From assembly GCF_017916365.1 (NCBI RefSeq), contig NZ_JAFMSU010000003.1:1302001-1366000 (forward strand): a DNA stretch of 64,000 nt. Direction: 5' to 3'. Below, in pieces: positions 42,787-50,917 of this stretch (position 1 is its first letter; each line of letters begins with the position of its first letter). A program made the translations under genes and the position numbers. This DNA is from Rufibacter roseolus (lineage in GTDB: Bacteria; Bacteroidota; Bacteroidia; Cytophagales; Hymenobacteraceae). The notes under the pieces are model-generated. The model was given only the letters and a program-made list of their open reading frames with translations. It was not told the DNA's origin and searched no databases.

Positions 42787-42829
42787 AGCCGTTTCCCGGG
42801 TCTTTTCCGGAAAACGGCTCTGAAATAGC
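42787..42829 (-). terminator. repeat hairpin copy 21, probable terminator of the cysS-M28 operon
   Basis: AGCCGTTTCCCGG pairs with CCGGAAAACGGCT (42787-42799 with 42807-42819), with one mismatch, then CTGAAATAGC as in the repeat family. On the minus strand CTTTTGTTTTT follows. Confidence 0.65.
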
Positions 42830-42842
42830 TGATGGCTAGCTT

Positions 42843-43850
42843 TTACTGTTCAGTCATGACTACGTGCAATACAGTCTGGCCTACGGCTTTGAGGGTATTG
42901 CGGTCAATGATGTCCATGTTGTCGGTGTGCCGGTGGTGGTACGGTCCGAAGAACCCATCGGGGCTGCTAGGATCGTAGGCGATGATATCGGCCATGCGGA
43001 TGTTGGCGTGCTGGATGACGTAGCTGTGGTCATCCGTGATGCCGGGGCTGTCCTGGAACGGGAAGTAATCTGAGTAGCCAATCTGGTTGGCCGTGCGCCA
43101 AACTTTTTCCACCACATCGCCGGCATAGGCACGGCTGGTTTCCTCCCGCGCGAAACGGGAACCCTTCGCCCCTACCATGTCCAGCAGAATGCCGTAAATG
43201 GCCGTGTAGCCTTTGGGCAGGAGGTTTTTGGCCCAGTATTGCGAGCCCAGGCACCAGGTGTCTTCTTTGTAAGGACCGGTATTGTCTGGCTGCCCGTAGT
43301 CCTCGCCGTCAAACAGCATAATGTCTACGCCCACATTTCCGGTAAGCGGATTGGCCTGCAGTTGGCGGGCAATCTCCAGGAGAATGCCCACGCCGCTGGC
43401 ACCGTCATTGGCCCCGTCCATAGGTTTCTTGGGATTCAATGAGTCTTTATCGGCTACGTGCCGGGTATCCCAGTGGGCGGCGAGTAAGATGCGGTTACTG
43501 GCTTTGGGATTGAACTGCCCCATGATGTTGCGCAGATCCAGCGATGTTCCGTCATAAGCCTTGCCCGTGAAAGGCTGCACCAATACATTGGCGCCGTAAC
43601 CCTTCAGCTGATTGATGAGGTAATCGCCGCAGGCGCGGTGCGCGGGCGTATTAGGCACCCGTGGCCCGAAGGAAACCTGCCTGGCCACAAACTGGTACGC
43701 CGAGTCTGCGTTGAAAGCGGGTACGTTCTCCTTCGCCGCTGCGGCAGGTGCCTCAACGGTGGCCGTGTCCGTGTTTCCTTTTTTGTCGCAGGCCGGCAGA
43801 GCGGCGGCAAGCAGCAGGCCCAGAGCCAGAACTTTCATGTTATTCTTCAT
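42843..43850 (-). CDS. M28-family peptidase lipoprotein, glutaminyl-cyclase-like
   Basis: 335 aa. A lipoprotein signal ([14 protein letters not shown], lipobox LPAC) leads to an M28 zinc fold. HWDTRHVAD supplies His and Asp, [18 protein letters not shown] the bridging Asp, FDGEDYG the catalytic Glu region, and HHRHTDNMD the final His. The spacing and the DGEDYG motif resemble bacterial glutaminyl-peptide cyclotransferases more than aminopeptidases; glutaminyl cyclases act on exported proteins whose N-terminus becomes Gln. ATG 43850 overlaps the cysS end by 11 nt; ATG 43838, right after the cysS stop, is equally possible. Either way translation is coupled to cysS. Confidence 0.87.
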   Translation of the reverse strand: MKNNMKVLALGLLLAAALPACDKKGNTDTATVEAPAAAAKENVPAFNADSAYQFVARQVSFGPRVPNTPAHRACGDYLINQLKGYGANVLVQPFTGKAYDGTSLDLRNIMGQFNPKASNRILLAAHWDTRHVADKDSLNPKKPMDGANDGASGVGILLEIARQLQANPLTGNVGVDIMLFDGEDYGQPDNTGPYKEDTWCLGSQYWAKNLLPKGYTAIYGILLDMVGAKGSRFAREETSRAYAGDVVEKVWRTANQIGYSDYFPFQDSPGITDDHSYVIQHANIRMADIIAYDPSSPDGFFGPYHHRHTDNMDIIDRNTLKAVGQTVLHVVMTEQ

Positions 43851-45333
43851 ATGCCCAGTCAATCCCGGTTTTCATGTCTTTGACCACAATGCCCTGCCCT
43901 TTTAGTTGCGCCCTAATAGCATCTACCTTGGCGTAGTCTTTGGTTTCCTTCGCCTCTTTGTAAAAGCCCAGCACCACTTCCAGCAGAGACTGCGCATCGG
44001 CGGTTTGCTCTACCTTCAGGCCCAGTACATCCAGCACCAGGGCACGGTATTGAGCACGCATCTCCTCAAAGGTTTCCTCAGAGATGGTCTCCAGCTTGAA
44101 GCCGCCGGTGTGCATGCTGTTCACTTTCTTGAGCAGGTTGAACAGCGCCGCAATGGATTTGGCGGTGTTCAGATCATCGTTCAGAGGCAGGAACAGCTCA
44201 GCGGTCAGTTTCTTGATTTCCTCATCGGCTTTGGCGTCCACGGCATCGGTACCGGCGGGGTACTGCAGCTGGTCCAGAATACGCAGACCGTTCATCACTT
44301 TGAGATAGCCTTTGCGGGCCGCCTGCAAGCCTTCGTTGCTGAAATCAAGGGTGCTGCGGTAGTGCGCCTGCAGAATAAAGAACCGGATGGTCATGGGCGA
44401 GTACGCCTGCTCCAACACCTCATGCGTGCCTGTAAATAACTCGCCCAGGGTGATAAAATTGCCCAGCGATTTACCCATCTTCTTGCCGTTGATGGTGATA
44501 AGGTTATTGTGCACCCAGAAACGGGCAGAGTCTGAATGGCTGTTGCTGGCCTGACTCTGCGCGATCTCGCACTCGTGGTGCGGGAACATGAGGTCCAGTC
44601 CGCCCCCGTGAATATCGAACTGCGGGCCTAGGTACTTCCGGCTCATGGCCGAGCACTCCAGGTGCCAACCCGGAAACCCTTCTGACCACGGCGAGGACCA
44701 GCGCATGATGTGGCTGGCCGATGCTTTTTTCCACAGCGCAAAATCCAGCGGAGAGCGCTTCTCCTCCTGCCCTTCCAGGTTATCGCGGGTGTTGGCCAGC
44801 AGGTCTTCCACCACTCGCCCGGAGAGTTTTCCATAGTTGTGTTCCTTGTTATAGGCTGGCACATCAAAGTACACCGATCCGTTGGACTCGTACGCCAAGC
44901 CGTTGTCCAGGATCTCCTGGATCATCTCAATCTGCTCTATGATGTGGCCCGAGGCACGGGGCTCAATGTCCGGGGGCAACACATTCAGGCTGCCCATGTC
45001 GCGGTGGAAGCTATTGGTATACTGCTGCACCACCTCCATAGGCTCCAGCTGCGCGGCTTTGGCCAGCTTCTGGATCTTGTCCTCGCCAAAATCGGCATCG
45101 TTCTGCAGGTGGCCCACATCGGTGATGTTGCGCACGTAGCGCACCTTATAACCCAGGTACTGCATGTAGCGGCGCATCACGTCAAAGGTGATGTACGGCC
45201 GAGCGTGACCCAGGTGCGCATCGCCGTAGACGGTGGGTCCGCAGACGTACAATCCCACAAACGGGCTATGCAAGGGGGTAAACGGTTCTTTGGTGCGGGT
45301 GAGGGTATTATATAAAGATAACGGGTGGTTCAT
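43840..45333 (-). CDS. cysS: cysteinyl-tRNA synthetase
   Basis: 497 aa class I synthetase charging tRNA-Cys. The N-terminal zinc Cys31 is in [15 protein letters not shown], whose HLGH (40-43) is the HIGH motif. The remaining zinc ligands lie in the GWHLECSAM and PHHECEIAQ segments, and the KMSKS loop reads [10 protein letters not shown]. Length normal. It heads a two-gene unit with the M28 lipoprotein. A TAATTTTG box ends 4 nt before the ATG. Confidence 0.97.
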   Translation of the reverse strand: MNHPLSLYNTLTRTKEPFTPLHSPFVGLYVCGPTVYGDAHLGHARPYITFDVMRRYMQYLGYKVRYVRNITDVGHLQNDADFGEDKIQKLAKAAQLEPMEVVQQYTNSFHRDMGSLNVLPPDIEPRASGHIIEQIEMIQEILDNGLAYESNGSVYFDVPAYNKEHNYGKLSGRVVEDLLANTRDNLEGQEEKRSPLDFALWKKASASHIMRWSSPWSEGFPGWHLECSAMSRKYLGPQFDIHGGGLDLMFPHHECEIAQSQASNSHSDSARFWVHNNLITINGKKMGKSLGNFITLGELFTGTHEVLEQAYSPMTIRFFILQAHYRSTLDFSNEGLQAARKGYLKVMNGLRILDQLQYPAGTDAVDAKADEEIKKLTAELFLPLNDDLNTAKSIAALFNLLKKVNSMHTGGFKLETISEETFEEMRAQYRALVLDVLGLKVEQTADAQSLLEVVLGFYKEAKETKDYAKVDAIRAQLKGQGIVVKDMKTGIDWAYEE

Positions 45334-45556
45334 GCGGCAAAATTATAAAACTTACTGGTACTTGTGGTAACGGTACGGCGTTCGCGCTCAGAAGCTGCCT
45401 TTTTCTTTGCCTATTCGTTTGTGGAGAGGTGTGTTTAGAGCTTGTTTTAGGGGAAATGGGCAGAAAGATGGTTTCTTTTGGGTGGATGGTTTTGTGAGGA
45501 GGGAAATTGGCTTTTGCTTGTGGAGGGCTGCTTATCCTAGATATGTTTGTGATATC
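45334..45556. other. intergenic region upstream of cysS
   Basis: No gene seen. At 45433-45466 a string GTTTAGAGCTTGTTTTAG with GGGAAATGGGCAGAAA looks like a decayed dispersed repeat. The rest is featureless apart from the cysS promoter box. Confidence 0.4.
45338..45345 (-). promoter_or_regulatory. -7 box TAATTTTG immediately before cysS
   Basis: An exact TAnnTTTG match on the minus strand ending 4 nt before the ATG, with no recognisable -33 element. It suggests leaderless mRNA. Confidence 0.45.
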
Positions 45557-45897
45557 GCAGTCCGCTTGTGCTGGCGAAGGACTGCTATTTGCGTGGGTGC
45601 ATAAACATTATTGTTTCATTGCTACTCTCCGTGCGCTCACGGCCGCGAGGCCCCGCCTTCCGGCCTCGCGCTGCGCCAGCTTCCTTTGCTCCCTAAAGGT
45701 CGCAATGCCTTCGGCACCGGAACCTGACAAGGCGCTCCACCGAAAGGCTGGAAAAGGAAATACGGCAGCTGAAACGCCCCAGACCTCACAGGTTTTGAAA
45801 ACCTGTGAGGTCTTCTAAATACTATGACATGGTTCAAGTCTGTGACTTGGACCCACCATGACCGGCAGTTTGCAACTGCCGTGAGGCGCAAGCCTCA
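45557..45897. repeat. cluster of six REP-like hairpins
   Basis: In order: GCAGTCC/GGACTGC (45557-45585); CGCGAGGCC/GGCCTCGCG (45644-45670); a perfect 16 bp stem AGACCTCACAGGTTTT with one central base (45781-45813); CAAGTC/GACTTG (45835-45849); CGGCAGTT/AACTGCCG (45863-45881); TGAGGC/GCCTCA (45882-45897). The stems are unrelated to each other, and no gene is present. Confidence 0.8.
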
Positions 45898-45901
45898 AAA
45901 C

Positions 45902-45941
45902 GATTTAGCGCTTGATTTCCACAAAACAGCCCCTAAATGGG
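45902..45941. repeat. GCCTGTTTT-type hairpin repeat, copy 22
   Basis: GATTTAGCGCTTGATTTC, then AAAACAGCCCCTAAATGGG; located between the REP cluster and the EEP gene stop. Confidence 0.6.
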
Positions 45942-45957
45942 AAGTTCCATGCTAATC

Positions 45958-47100
45958 CTAATCCCCAGAAGCTTCAGTAGATGTAGCTAACACGTAAGTG
46001 GATTCCAAAGGGAAATGATCAGTAAAGCGGATCTGGTCCAGGACATCGAAGCGGAGGAGTTCCAGGGGTTTGCTGAAGAACTGGTTATCGATGCGGATGG
46101 GGAGTTTGCCGTTGTAGGTGAACCCGAAACCGCTGCCGCCTTCCTCAAAGCCGTTGCTCAGGTGCTTGCGCAGCTTCTGGTAGGTGTAGGAACTGGGCAG
46201 GTCGTTCAGGTCGCCGCAGAGCAGCACCGGGTGTTGGCTGGACAGGATGTGGACTACCAGGCGCTCTACCTGGTGGCTGCGGGCAATGAAGCCGCCTTTG
46301 AGCCGTCGGGCAATGCCGCGGCCTTTGGTCTTGAGGCCAATCTCACTTTGCACGGCAGCTTCTACGTCTTTCTCCTCAATGGCCATAGACTCTAGGTGCA
46401 TGTTGTAGACCCGCAACGTGTCTTTTGAGGGCAGTTGCACATCTATGTAGATGACCTGGTTCTTGGTAGGCCGATCAAAAGAAACGCTTCCTTTGTCAAC
46501 GATGGGAAATTTGGAGAAAATGGCCAGACCAAACTCCGCCCCGATCTTGTTGGTGAGGGCTTTGCCTATGTAGCTCTCGCGCTTCTGCTGTTTGCCAATC
46601 CGCTTGCGGCTGTCATAGGTGGCGTCCCCCTTCTCATTATAATATTCCTGGAGGCAGAGGATATCAGCGGGGTGCTCAGACACCCATTTCATTTCCTTCT
46701 CGGGCAGATCCGGGTCTGCGGCGTGCAGGTGCTTGTACACGTTGAACACGCGCACGTTGTAGCTCAGGACGGTAATGCGCTGCTCCTGGGGTTCGGGCTG
46801 GGCATCGGGGGTGTTGAGGGTGAAGTAGCGGGTGTGCTGGCCGTAGAACAGGAAAATGAGCAAGGCCGGCCATAGGGCCCAGAGCGGGCGCTGCCACAGC
46901 CACAGCAGCAGCAGAACTCCGTTCAGAACCAAAGCACCCGGCAAAGACATGGCTATGAAACCAGCCGGCCAGAACAGATGCGGTGGCACGTATTGGCACG
47001 CTACCCCTACCAAAAGCCACAGCGTAGACAAAGAGGTCAGAAAAGAAAGAATCTTCCGGAGCACAGGGAAAAATTTAAACGCAGAAGTAAACCTACGCAA
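45958..47100 (-). CDS. membrane-anchored endonuclease/exonuclease/phosphatase family protein
   Basis: About 380 aa. The N-terminus holds two or three hydrophobic helices (LSFLTSLSTLWLLVGVACQYV, LFWPAGFIAMSLPGALVLNGVLLLL, LWALWPALLIFLFYG). An EEP domain follows: ITVLSYNVRVF, ILCLQEYY (metal-binding Glu), VYNMHLES, LLCGDLNDLPSSYTYQ (Asp and Asn) and the C-terminal TDHFPLESTY (Asp-His). The enzymatic core therefore faces one side of the membrane, probably the periplasm. Substrates could be nucleic acid, phosphoinositol-like lipids or phosphodiesters. The start is uncertain: TTG at 47100 or GTG at 47064; no ATG precedes the first helix. Confidence 0.83.
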   Translation of the reverse strand: MRRFTSAFKFFPVLRKILSFLTSLSTLWLLVGVACQYVPPHLFWPAGFIAMSLPGALVLNGVLLLLWLWQRPLWALWPALLIFLFYGQHTRYFTLNTPDAQPEPQEQRITVLSYNVRVFNVYKHLHAADPDLPEKEMKWVSEHPADILCLQEYYNEKGDATYDSRKRIGKQQKRESYIGKALTNKIGAEFGLAIFSKFPIVDKGSVSFDRPTKNQVIYIDVQLPSKDTLRVYNMHLESMAIEEKDVEAAVQSEIGLKTKGRGIARRLKGGFIARSHQVERLVVHILSSQHPVLLCGDLNDLPSSYTYQKLRKHLSNGFEEGGSGFGFTYNGKLPIRIDNQFFSKPLELLRFDVLDQIRFTDHFPLESTYVLATSTEASGD

Positions 47101-47141
47101 AAATCCGGAAGCAGATGGAAAAACGTAGGTTCTGGCTCCTT

Positions 47142-47175
47142 TACGGGTGTTTTCTGGAAAACAGGCTAAAAATGG
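47142..47175. repeat. GCCTGTTTT-type hairpin repeat, copy 23
   Basis: GGGTGTTTTCTGGAAAACAG core with AGGCTAAAAATGG right end. Lies upstream of the EEP and tatA genes. Confidence 0.6.
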
Positions 47176-47300
47176 ATTATAAATATATAAGGGCTTTTAA
47201 AATACCCTATAGGCCACTCCGTTTTAAACTTGACCTGAAGTACTTAGTAATTGGAAATTATACCCTAATTTTACATCCTTAACACCTTATTAGTACAGCT

Positions 47301-47690
47301 ATGTTGTTATCCTCTTTATTATTTATCGGAAATCTGGGCACCGGCGAGATGATTGTTCTCGTTCTGATCGTCCTGTTGCTGTTTGGCGCCAAAAGGATTC
47401 CAGACCTGGCCCGTGGCCTTGGAAAAGGTATCCGGGAGTTCAAAGATGCTACCAAGGAAATCAAGAACGATATTGAGAACGCTGGCACCAATGACCAGCA
47501 TGCCAACAACCAGAACAGAAGCAACTATAACAACGCCCCGGGCTATACCAACCCCAACCCTGGTTACAACAATCCTAATTACAACAACGCACCTTATAAC
47601 AACGGTGCTCCATACAACCAAGACAATGCGCCTTACACCAACGCGCCTGTCAACCCAAACCCAACTACTCCTAACAACCCGAACGTTTAA
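47301..47690 (+). CDS. tatA: twin-arginine translocase TatA/TatE subunit with Asn/Pro/Tyr-rich tail
   Basis: 129 aa. The first 60 residues are a normal TatA: a short membrane helix ([17 protein letters not shown]), the hinge Phe-Gly, and the amphipathic helix [22 protein letters not shown]. TatA forms the pore for folded-protein export. From about residue 62 the sequence changes abruptly to a low-complexity tail of roughly 65 residues made of Asn, Pro, Tyr, Gly and Ala, with PYNN, GYNNP and NYNNAP units. Ordinary TatA tails are short and charged. It starts a tight operon with gatA 3 nt downstream. Confidence 0.92.
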   Translation: MLLSSLLFIGNLGTGEMIVLVLIVLLLFGAKRIPDLARGLGKGIREFKDATKEIKNDIENAGTNDQHANNQNRSNYNNAPGYTNPNPGYNNPNYNNAPYNNGAPYNQDNAPYTNAPVNPNPTTPNNPNV

Positions 47691-47693
47691 TAC

Positions 47694-49130
47694 ATGCGTT
47701 ACACATCCCTTGACGCTATCCGCGAGGAGATAGGCAGAGGTACACTCTCTTGCCGTCAACTAGTAGAGCGTTACCTACAGAACATCAACACCAAGCGTCA
47801 TCTGAACGCATTTCTGGAGGTGTTTGAAGAGGAAGCCCTTCGGCGCGCCGAAGAAGTGGATGCCAAATTGCAAGCCGGCACCGCCGGCAAACTGGCCGGA
47901 ATGGTGATTGGCATCAAAGACGTGCTGGCTTACGAGGGTCACGCGCTCCAGGCCTCCAGCCAGATTCTGAATGGTTTCAAATCCCTTTACACTGCCACCG
48001 CGGTGCAGCGCCTTTTGGCCGAGGACGCTATCATTATTGGCCGCCAGAACTGCGATGAGTTCGCGATGGGCGGTTCCAACGAAAACTCCTCTTTCGGTCC
48101 TGCCCTCAATGAAGTGGACAACTCCCGCGTACCGGGTGGTTCTTCAGGTGGGTCTGCCGTGGCCATACAAGCCGACCTTTGCTTAGCCTCCATCGGGTCT
48201 GACACCGGGGGATCGGTGCGGCAGCCGGCGGCGTATTGCGGCGTGATAGGTATGAAACCTACTTACTCCCGCATCTCCCGCTATGGCCTCATCGCCTACG
48301 CTTCTTCCTTTGACCAGATTGGCGTGATCACGCAGAGCGTGGAAGACGCTGCGCTGCTACTGGAAGTGATGGCCGGCCCAGATGAGTTCGATGCCACCGT
48401 AAGCCAGCGTCCGGTTCCCGCTTACAGCCAAAACCTGACCTTTGACCGCCCTGCCCGCATCGGGTTCATCCGTGATTCTTTCGAGAGCCCCGGTCTGAAC
48501 GCTGAGGTGAAAGCTGCCGTGCAAGGCGTACTGGATGGCTTACAGGCTGACGGCCACACGGTTGAGCCGGTGGAATTCCATTTTTTAGACTATATTGTGC
48601 CAACCTATTACATCCTGACCACTGCCGAGGCCAGTTCAAACCTGGGCCGGTACGATGGGGTGAAGTACGGTTTCCGGAGCCAGAACGCGACGGATTTGGC
48701 CTCTATGTACAAGAAAACCCGTTCCGAAGGCTTCGGGAAGGAAGTACAGCGCCGCATTATCCTGGGCACCTTCGTGCTCTCCGCTGATTACTATGACGCT
48801 TACTACACCAAGGCGCAACAGGTACGTCGCCTGATCAAAGAGAAAACCGATGAGCTTCTGAGCCAGTACGATTTTCTGATTTTACCCACTACCCCTACCA
48901 CCGCTTTTAAAATAGGGGAAAACACCAAGGACCCGCTGGCCATGTACCTGGAGGATATCTACACGGTACAGGCAAACCTGGCAGGCATTCCGGCTATTTC
49001 GTTACCAATTGGCACAGACGCCGCAGGGCTCCCAATTGGGGTACAGCTGATGACCAAAGCTTTTGGAGAAGAACAGTTACTGGCCTTCTCCAAACAACTG
49101 ATGAACCATCAACCACAAGTAACCGCCTAA
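47694..49130 (+). CDS. gatA: Asp-tRNA(Asn)/Glu-tRNA(Gln) amidotransferase subunit A
   Basis: 478 aa amidase subunit of GatCAB, which turns mischarged Glu-tRNA-Gln or Asp-tRNA-Asn into the amide form using glutamine. The Ser-cisSer-Lys triad is Lys75 (GIKDV), Ser150 (PGGSSGGSA) and Ser174 (DTGGSVRQPA), with the same spacing as known GatA. gatB and gatC are not in the window. The stop overlaps the start of the next gene by one base (TAATG). Confidence 0.96.
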   Translation: MRYTSLDAIREEIGRGTLSCRQLVERYLQNINTKRHLNAFLEVFEEEALRRAEEVDAKLQAGTAGKLAGMVIGIKDVLAYEGHALQASSQILNGFKSLYTATAVQRLLAEDAIIIGRQNCDEFAMGGSNENSSFGPALNEVDNSRVPGGSSGGSAVAIQADLCLASIGSDTGGSVRQPAAYCGVIGMKPTYSRISRYGLIAYASSFDQIGVITQSVEDAALLLEVMAGPDEFDATVSQRPVPAYSQNLTFDRPARIGFIRDSFESPGLNAEVKAAVQGVLDGLQADGHTVEPVEFHFLDYIVPTYYILTTAEASSNLGRYDGVKYGFRSQNATDLASMYKKTRSEGFGKEVQRRIILGTFVLSADYYDAYYTKAQQVRRLIKEKTDELLSQYDFLILPTTPTTAFKIGENTKDPLAMYLEDIYTVQANLAGIPAISLPIGTDAAGLPIGVQLMTKAFGEEQLLAFSKQLMNHQPQVTA

Positions 49131-50701
49131 TGCTCAAAACTACCCTTCTTACAGGCCTTATACTTACACTAGGCCTGGGCGCTGCCGTGCAGGCCCAGGA
49201 AATGCCGACACTGGAAGCTCCAACGGTGCAAGTAAAAGACACTACCAAGGTACTTTCTGATTCCGTGGAGTTCATTCCGGTGGAAACCGATGAGCTCATC
49301 CAAGACCGCCTCAGCTGTCTGGAACAGGAAATTCCCCTGGAGTTCAACAAGCAGGTAAGAGGGTTGATTGACTACTTCACCATCCGGAACCGGAAATACA
49401 CCCGGCGCGTGCTGGAGCGTAAACCCATGTACTTCCCCATGTTTGAGAAGTACCTGGCCAAGCACAACATGCCAGATGAGCTGAAGTACCTGGCGGTGGT
49501 GGAATCTGCATTATTGCCCAAGGCGGTTTCCTCAGCGAAAGCAGTTGGTCTGTGGCAGTTCATGGACTTCACCGGCCGCGATTACCGCCTGGTGCAGAAC
49601 CATTACTTGGATGAGCGCATGGACCCAGAGAAATCCACGGAGGCGGCCTGCAAGTTCCTGAAGCAGCTGTACCGTATGTTCGGGAGCTGGGAGATGGCGC
49701 TGGCCGCCTATAACTGTGGTCCGGGTAATGTGAGAAAGGCTATTGCGCGCTCCGGCGGCAAGAATACGTTTTGGGGCATTTATCCGTATTTGCCCAAAGA
49801 AACGCGGGCCTACGTGCCGTCTTTCACCGCCCTGGTGTACGCCTTGAACCACGCCGAGGACCACAACCTGCACCCGGCCAAACTGCAGACGCCTATCGCG
49901 GTAGACACGCTGCTTATCAGTCAGCCGCTGGACCTTAAATTACTGGCCAAGCAGCTGAACCTGCCCGAAAACCAGATTGTGGACCTGAACCCGGCATTGA
50001 AGCTGAAGCACATCCCGGAGAACGTTTCCAATTTCCCGTTGCGTATTCCAGCGGATGTACGTCCTTTCCTGGCGGAGAACCGTTTGGCTATCCTGGACTC
50101 GGCCCGTTACCGTGCGCCGTACAAGGCTCCGGCCAAGATCAAGCTGCCAGCCTTAACCGAAGAGCCAACCACCATTCTGGCCAAAGCAGAGCCTGTTTCT
50201 GCAGACAGCGCCACCAAGACCTTCTATACCGTGCGCCGCAACGACAATCTGTCTAAGATTGCCAAAGAGCAGAACGTGACCGTAGAGCAACTCAAAGCCT
50301 GGAACAAGATCTCGGGTAATGGCTTAATGGCCAACCAGAAGCTGGTGGTGTACAAACCGGAAAGCAAAGGCGCTAAGGACGTGAAGGAAACCCCGGTGGC
50401 GGAGAATACGCTGTTGGCCTCCGCCGAGGAAATGCCAGCCTCTACGGGTAAAAACGCTGGCCCTAACGCCAACGACGTACCCAAGGAGAATGCCGCCATT
50501 GTGATGGTGGCTGCCAAGCAGGCCTCGGCTAAGAAGAAAGCAACTGTGGAGAAACCGCAGACTGTGCACCACGTGCAGCCCGGTGATACCCTCTGGAACA
50601 TTTCAAGACGGTACAACAACGTGAGCGTGGAGAAACTGAGAAAAGCAAACAAGCTGAAAGGTGACGAGTTAAAACCCGGCATGAAGCTTATTGTAGGCTG
50701 A
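49130..50701 (+). CDS. membrane-bound lytic transglycosylase with two LysM domains (MltD-like)
   Basis: 523 aa secreted peptidoglycan-cleaving enzyme. Signal peptide about 1-22. The SLT domain spans about 110-230: catalytic Glu125 in LAVVESALLPKAVS, then AVGLWQFM and ALAAYNCGPGNVRKAI. A middle region of about 130 residues follows, then LysM 1 at about 365-410 (FYTVRRNDNLSKIAKEQNV), an Ala/Lys-rich linker, and LysM 2 at about 478-523 (HHVQPGDTLWNISRRYNNV), which bind glycan strands. It lacks an obvious lipobox, unlike E. coli MltD. It is the third gene of the tatA-gatA operon, coupled by TAATG. Confidence 0.9.
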   Translation: MLKTTLLTGLILTLGLGAAVQAQEMPTLEAPTVQVKDTTKVLSDSVEFIPVETDELIQDRLSCLEQEIPLEFNKQVRGLIDYFTIRNRKYTRRVLERKPMYFPMFEKYLAKHNMPDELKYLAVVESALLPKAVSSAKAVGLWQFMDFTGRDYRLVQNHYLDERMDPEKSTEAACKFLKQLYRMFGSWEMALAAYNCGPGNVRKAIARSGGKNTFWGIYPYLPKETRAYVPSFTALVYALNHAEDHNLHPAKLQTPIAVDTLLISQPLDLKLLAKQLNLPENQIVDLNPALKLKHIPENVSNFPLRIPADVRPFLAENRLAILDSARYRAPYKAPAKIKLPALTEEPTTILAKAEPVSADSATKTFYTVRRNDNLSKIAKEQNVTVEQLKAWNKISGNGLMANQKLVVYKPESKGAKDVKETPVAENTLLASAEEMPASTGKNAGPNANDVPKENAAIVMVAAKQASAKKKATVEKPQTVHHVQPGDTLWNISRRYNNVSVEKLRKANKLKGDELKPGMKLIVG

Positions 50702-50722
50702 TTCCGCTAGATTCATATAATT

Positions 50723-50760
50723 AGCATCTCTGGCTCAGGCTTGGGATGCTTTTTGTTTTT
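50723..50760 (+). terminator. intrinsic terminator of the tatA-gatA-transglycosylase operon
   Basis: An 8 bp stem AGCATCTC / GGGATGCT (50723-50730 with 50743-50750, one wobble), then TTTTTGTTTTTT. Confidence 0.8.
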
Positions 50761-50917
50761 TGAGCTGTTTGGCCAAATCAAGCCCAAAACGGAGGAACGG
50801 AAACGCGGCTCTGCTTTGGTGAATAAGAAAAAACTTAACAATTTGTAATGAATACCCGCACAACAAACGTTGGTTCTGCGGCAAGTACCCATAGCATACA
50901 ACACTACCAAGAAGGAC

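Noticed and set aside
45607-45818. Open frames through the REP-like cluster
   Set aside because: They run through palindromes and lack a coherent protein pattern; the sequence is better explained by hairpin repeats.
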